The position numbers and the translations under genes are program-made. Shown piece by piece: positions 63,475 to 64,000 of a DNA stretch of 64,000 nt (position 1 is the first letter of the stretch; each line of letters begins with the position of its first letter). The DNA comes from Desulfovibrionaceae bacterium (lineage in GTDB: Bacteria; Desulfobacterota; Desulfovibrionia; Desulfovibrionales; Desulfovibrionaceae), in NCBI GenBank assembly GCA_019421865.1, contig JAHZEL010000001.1, positions 141,001 through 205,000 of the forward strand. Reading direction: 5' to 3'. The notes beneath the pieces were generated by a model that did no database searches, was not told the DNA's origin, and saw nothing but the letters and a program-made list of their open reading frames with translations.

Positions 63475-64000
63475 TCAGTTTTCGTAGAAGGAACGCAGGG
63501 TCTGGCTTCTCACCGGATGGCGGAGCTTGCGCAGGGCCTTGGCTTCGATCTGACGGATACGTTCACGGGTGACGTTGAAGAGCTTGCCCACTTCCTCAAG
63601 GGTGTGGTCGGACTTTTCGCCGATGCCGAAGCGCTTGCGCAGCACCTGCTCTTCGCGGGGGGTGAGGTCGGCAAGCACGGAGGCGATCTGCTCGGAAAGC
63701 TTGGTGTTCACCACTTCCTCGGCAGGAGCCACGGCCTTCTTGTCCTCGATGAAATCGCCGAGGCTGGAATCTTCCTCGTCGCCGATGGGGGTTTCGAGGG
63801 AAATGGGTTCCTTGGCGATCTTGAGCACCTTCTTCACCTTGTCCACGGGATAGTCCATGCGTTCCGCGATTTCCTCGGGGGTGGGATCGCGGCCGAGCTC
63901 CTGCACCAGATAGCGGGAGGTGCGGATGAGCTTGTTGATGGTCTCGATCATATGCACCGGAATGCGGATGGTGCGGGCCTGATCGGCAATGGCGCGGGTG
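63475..64000 (-). CDS. rpoD: primary sigma factor RpoD, C-terminal part (5' end outside window)
   Basis: 175 codons of the housekeeping sigma-70 factor, running off the right edge. Visible are the end of region 2.4/3.0 (DQARTIRIPVHMIETINKLI), region 3 (GRDPTPEEIAERMDYPVDKV) and region 4 (LTPREEQVLRKRFGIGEKSD, then the -35 reading helix-turn-helix TLEEVGKLFNVTRERIRQIE). The frame is open to base 64000. It recognises promoters for most growth genes. Motif spacing is that of proteobacterial RpoD. Confidence 0.97.
   Translation of the reverse strand, partial: TRAIADQARTIRIPVHMIETINKLIRTSRYLVQELGRDPTPEEIAERMDYPVDKVKKVLKIAKEPISLETPIGDEEDSSLGDFIEDKKAVAPAEEVVNTKLSEQIASVLADLTPREEQVLRKRFGIGEKSDHTLEEVGKLFNVTRERIRQIEAKALRKLRHPVRSQTLRSFYEN

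Overview
The window looks like a chromosomal stretch of a Gram-negative anaerobe of the Desulfovibrionales type (a gut Desulfovibrionaceae-like organism). This rests on the GC-rich backbone genes (mfd, mnmG, rpoD, a DmsC-like membrane anchor, a YitT-like protein, a MATE exporter) and the style of their sequences; the taxon is an inference. Roughly the right-hand third (45.2-64.0 kb) is backbone. The left two thirds are accessory: a surface-polysaccharide operon and two mobilizable elements.

Left end (1-1.2 kb): the 3' part of an IS256-type transposase whose end cuts an ISL3-type transposase remnant. At 1.3-14.5 kb a single leftward operon makes surface glycan: CDP-sugar genes (rfbF, rfbG, rfbH), a GDP-mannose-hydrolase-like Nudix protein, two separate split-transketolase pairs, an SDR reductase, an aldolase fused to a glycosyltransferase-like domain, two further glycosyltransferases and a LicD-family gene. 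The gene set suggests a branched CDP-derived sugar made by two-carbon transfer. The LicD gene carries 19 CT repeats that put it out of frame with its own intact C-terminal coding sequence, so it looks like a phase-variable gene caught OFF.

At 14.5-16.9 kb lie a catalytically dead integrase and an intact paralogue. Between them an 18-bp perfect inverted repeat brackets an AT-rich segment with a leftward promoter-like sequence aimed at the glycan operon: a candidate invertible promoter, or integrase binding sites. From 16.9 to 20.5 kb is a ColE1/MOB-P-like mobilization operon (xis-like, mobC, relaxase with an internal overlapping MbeD-like gene, small protein, ParA-like ATPase, membrane protein, integrase). 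Then come two accessory proteins and another integrase (20.8-24.8 kb), ending at a 51-nt 3' half of tRNA-Glu.

A second element (about 25.1-44.4 kb) is bounded by a 20-bp direct repeat of the tRNA-Glu 3' end. It carries a P4-type integrase, AlpA-like regulator, Toprim/RecA-fold replication protein, MobV-type relaxase with a candidate oriT, and a dense defence cargo: a three-gene DUF262 / AAA ATPase / unknown cassette, and a type I restriction operon hsdR-hsdS-prrC-hsdM. The prrC gene encodes an anticodon-nuclease homologue with its catalytic triad in place. A HEPN-like gene split by one amber codon closes the operon.

Right side: MFS transporter, P1-family peptidase, hybrid histidine kinase, then an AT-rich pair (XRE regulator plus retron-type reverse transcriptase) beside tRNA-Ser(GCT), with strongly structured sequence upstream. 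DmsC-like anchor, YitT-like protein, mfd, MATE exporter, tRNA-Asp x2 and tRNA-Val, mnmG and the 3' part of rpoD complete the window. All family assignments come from reading the sequence and recall of family motifs; no database search was run.
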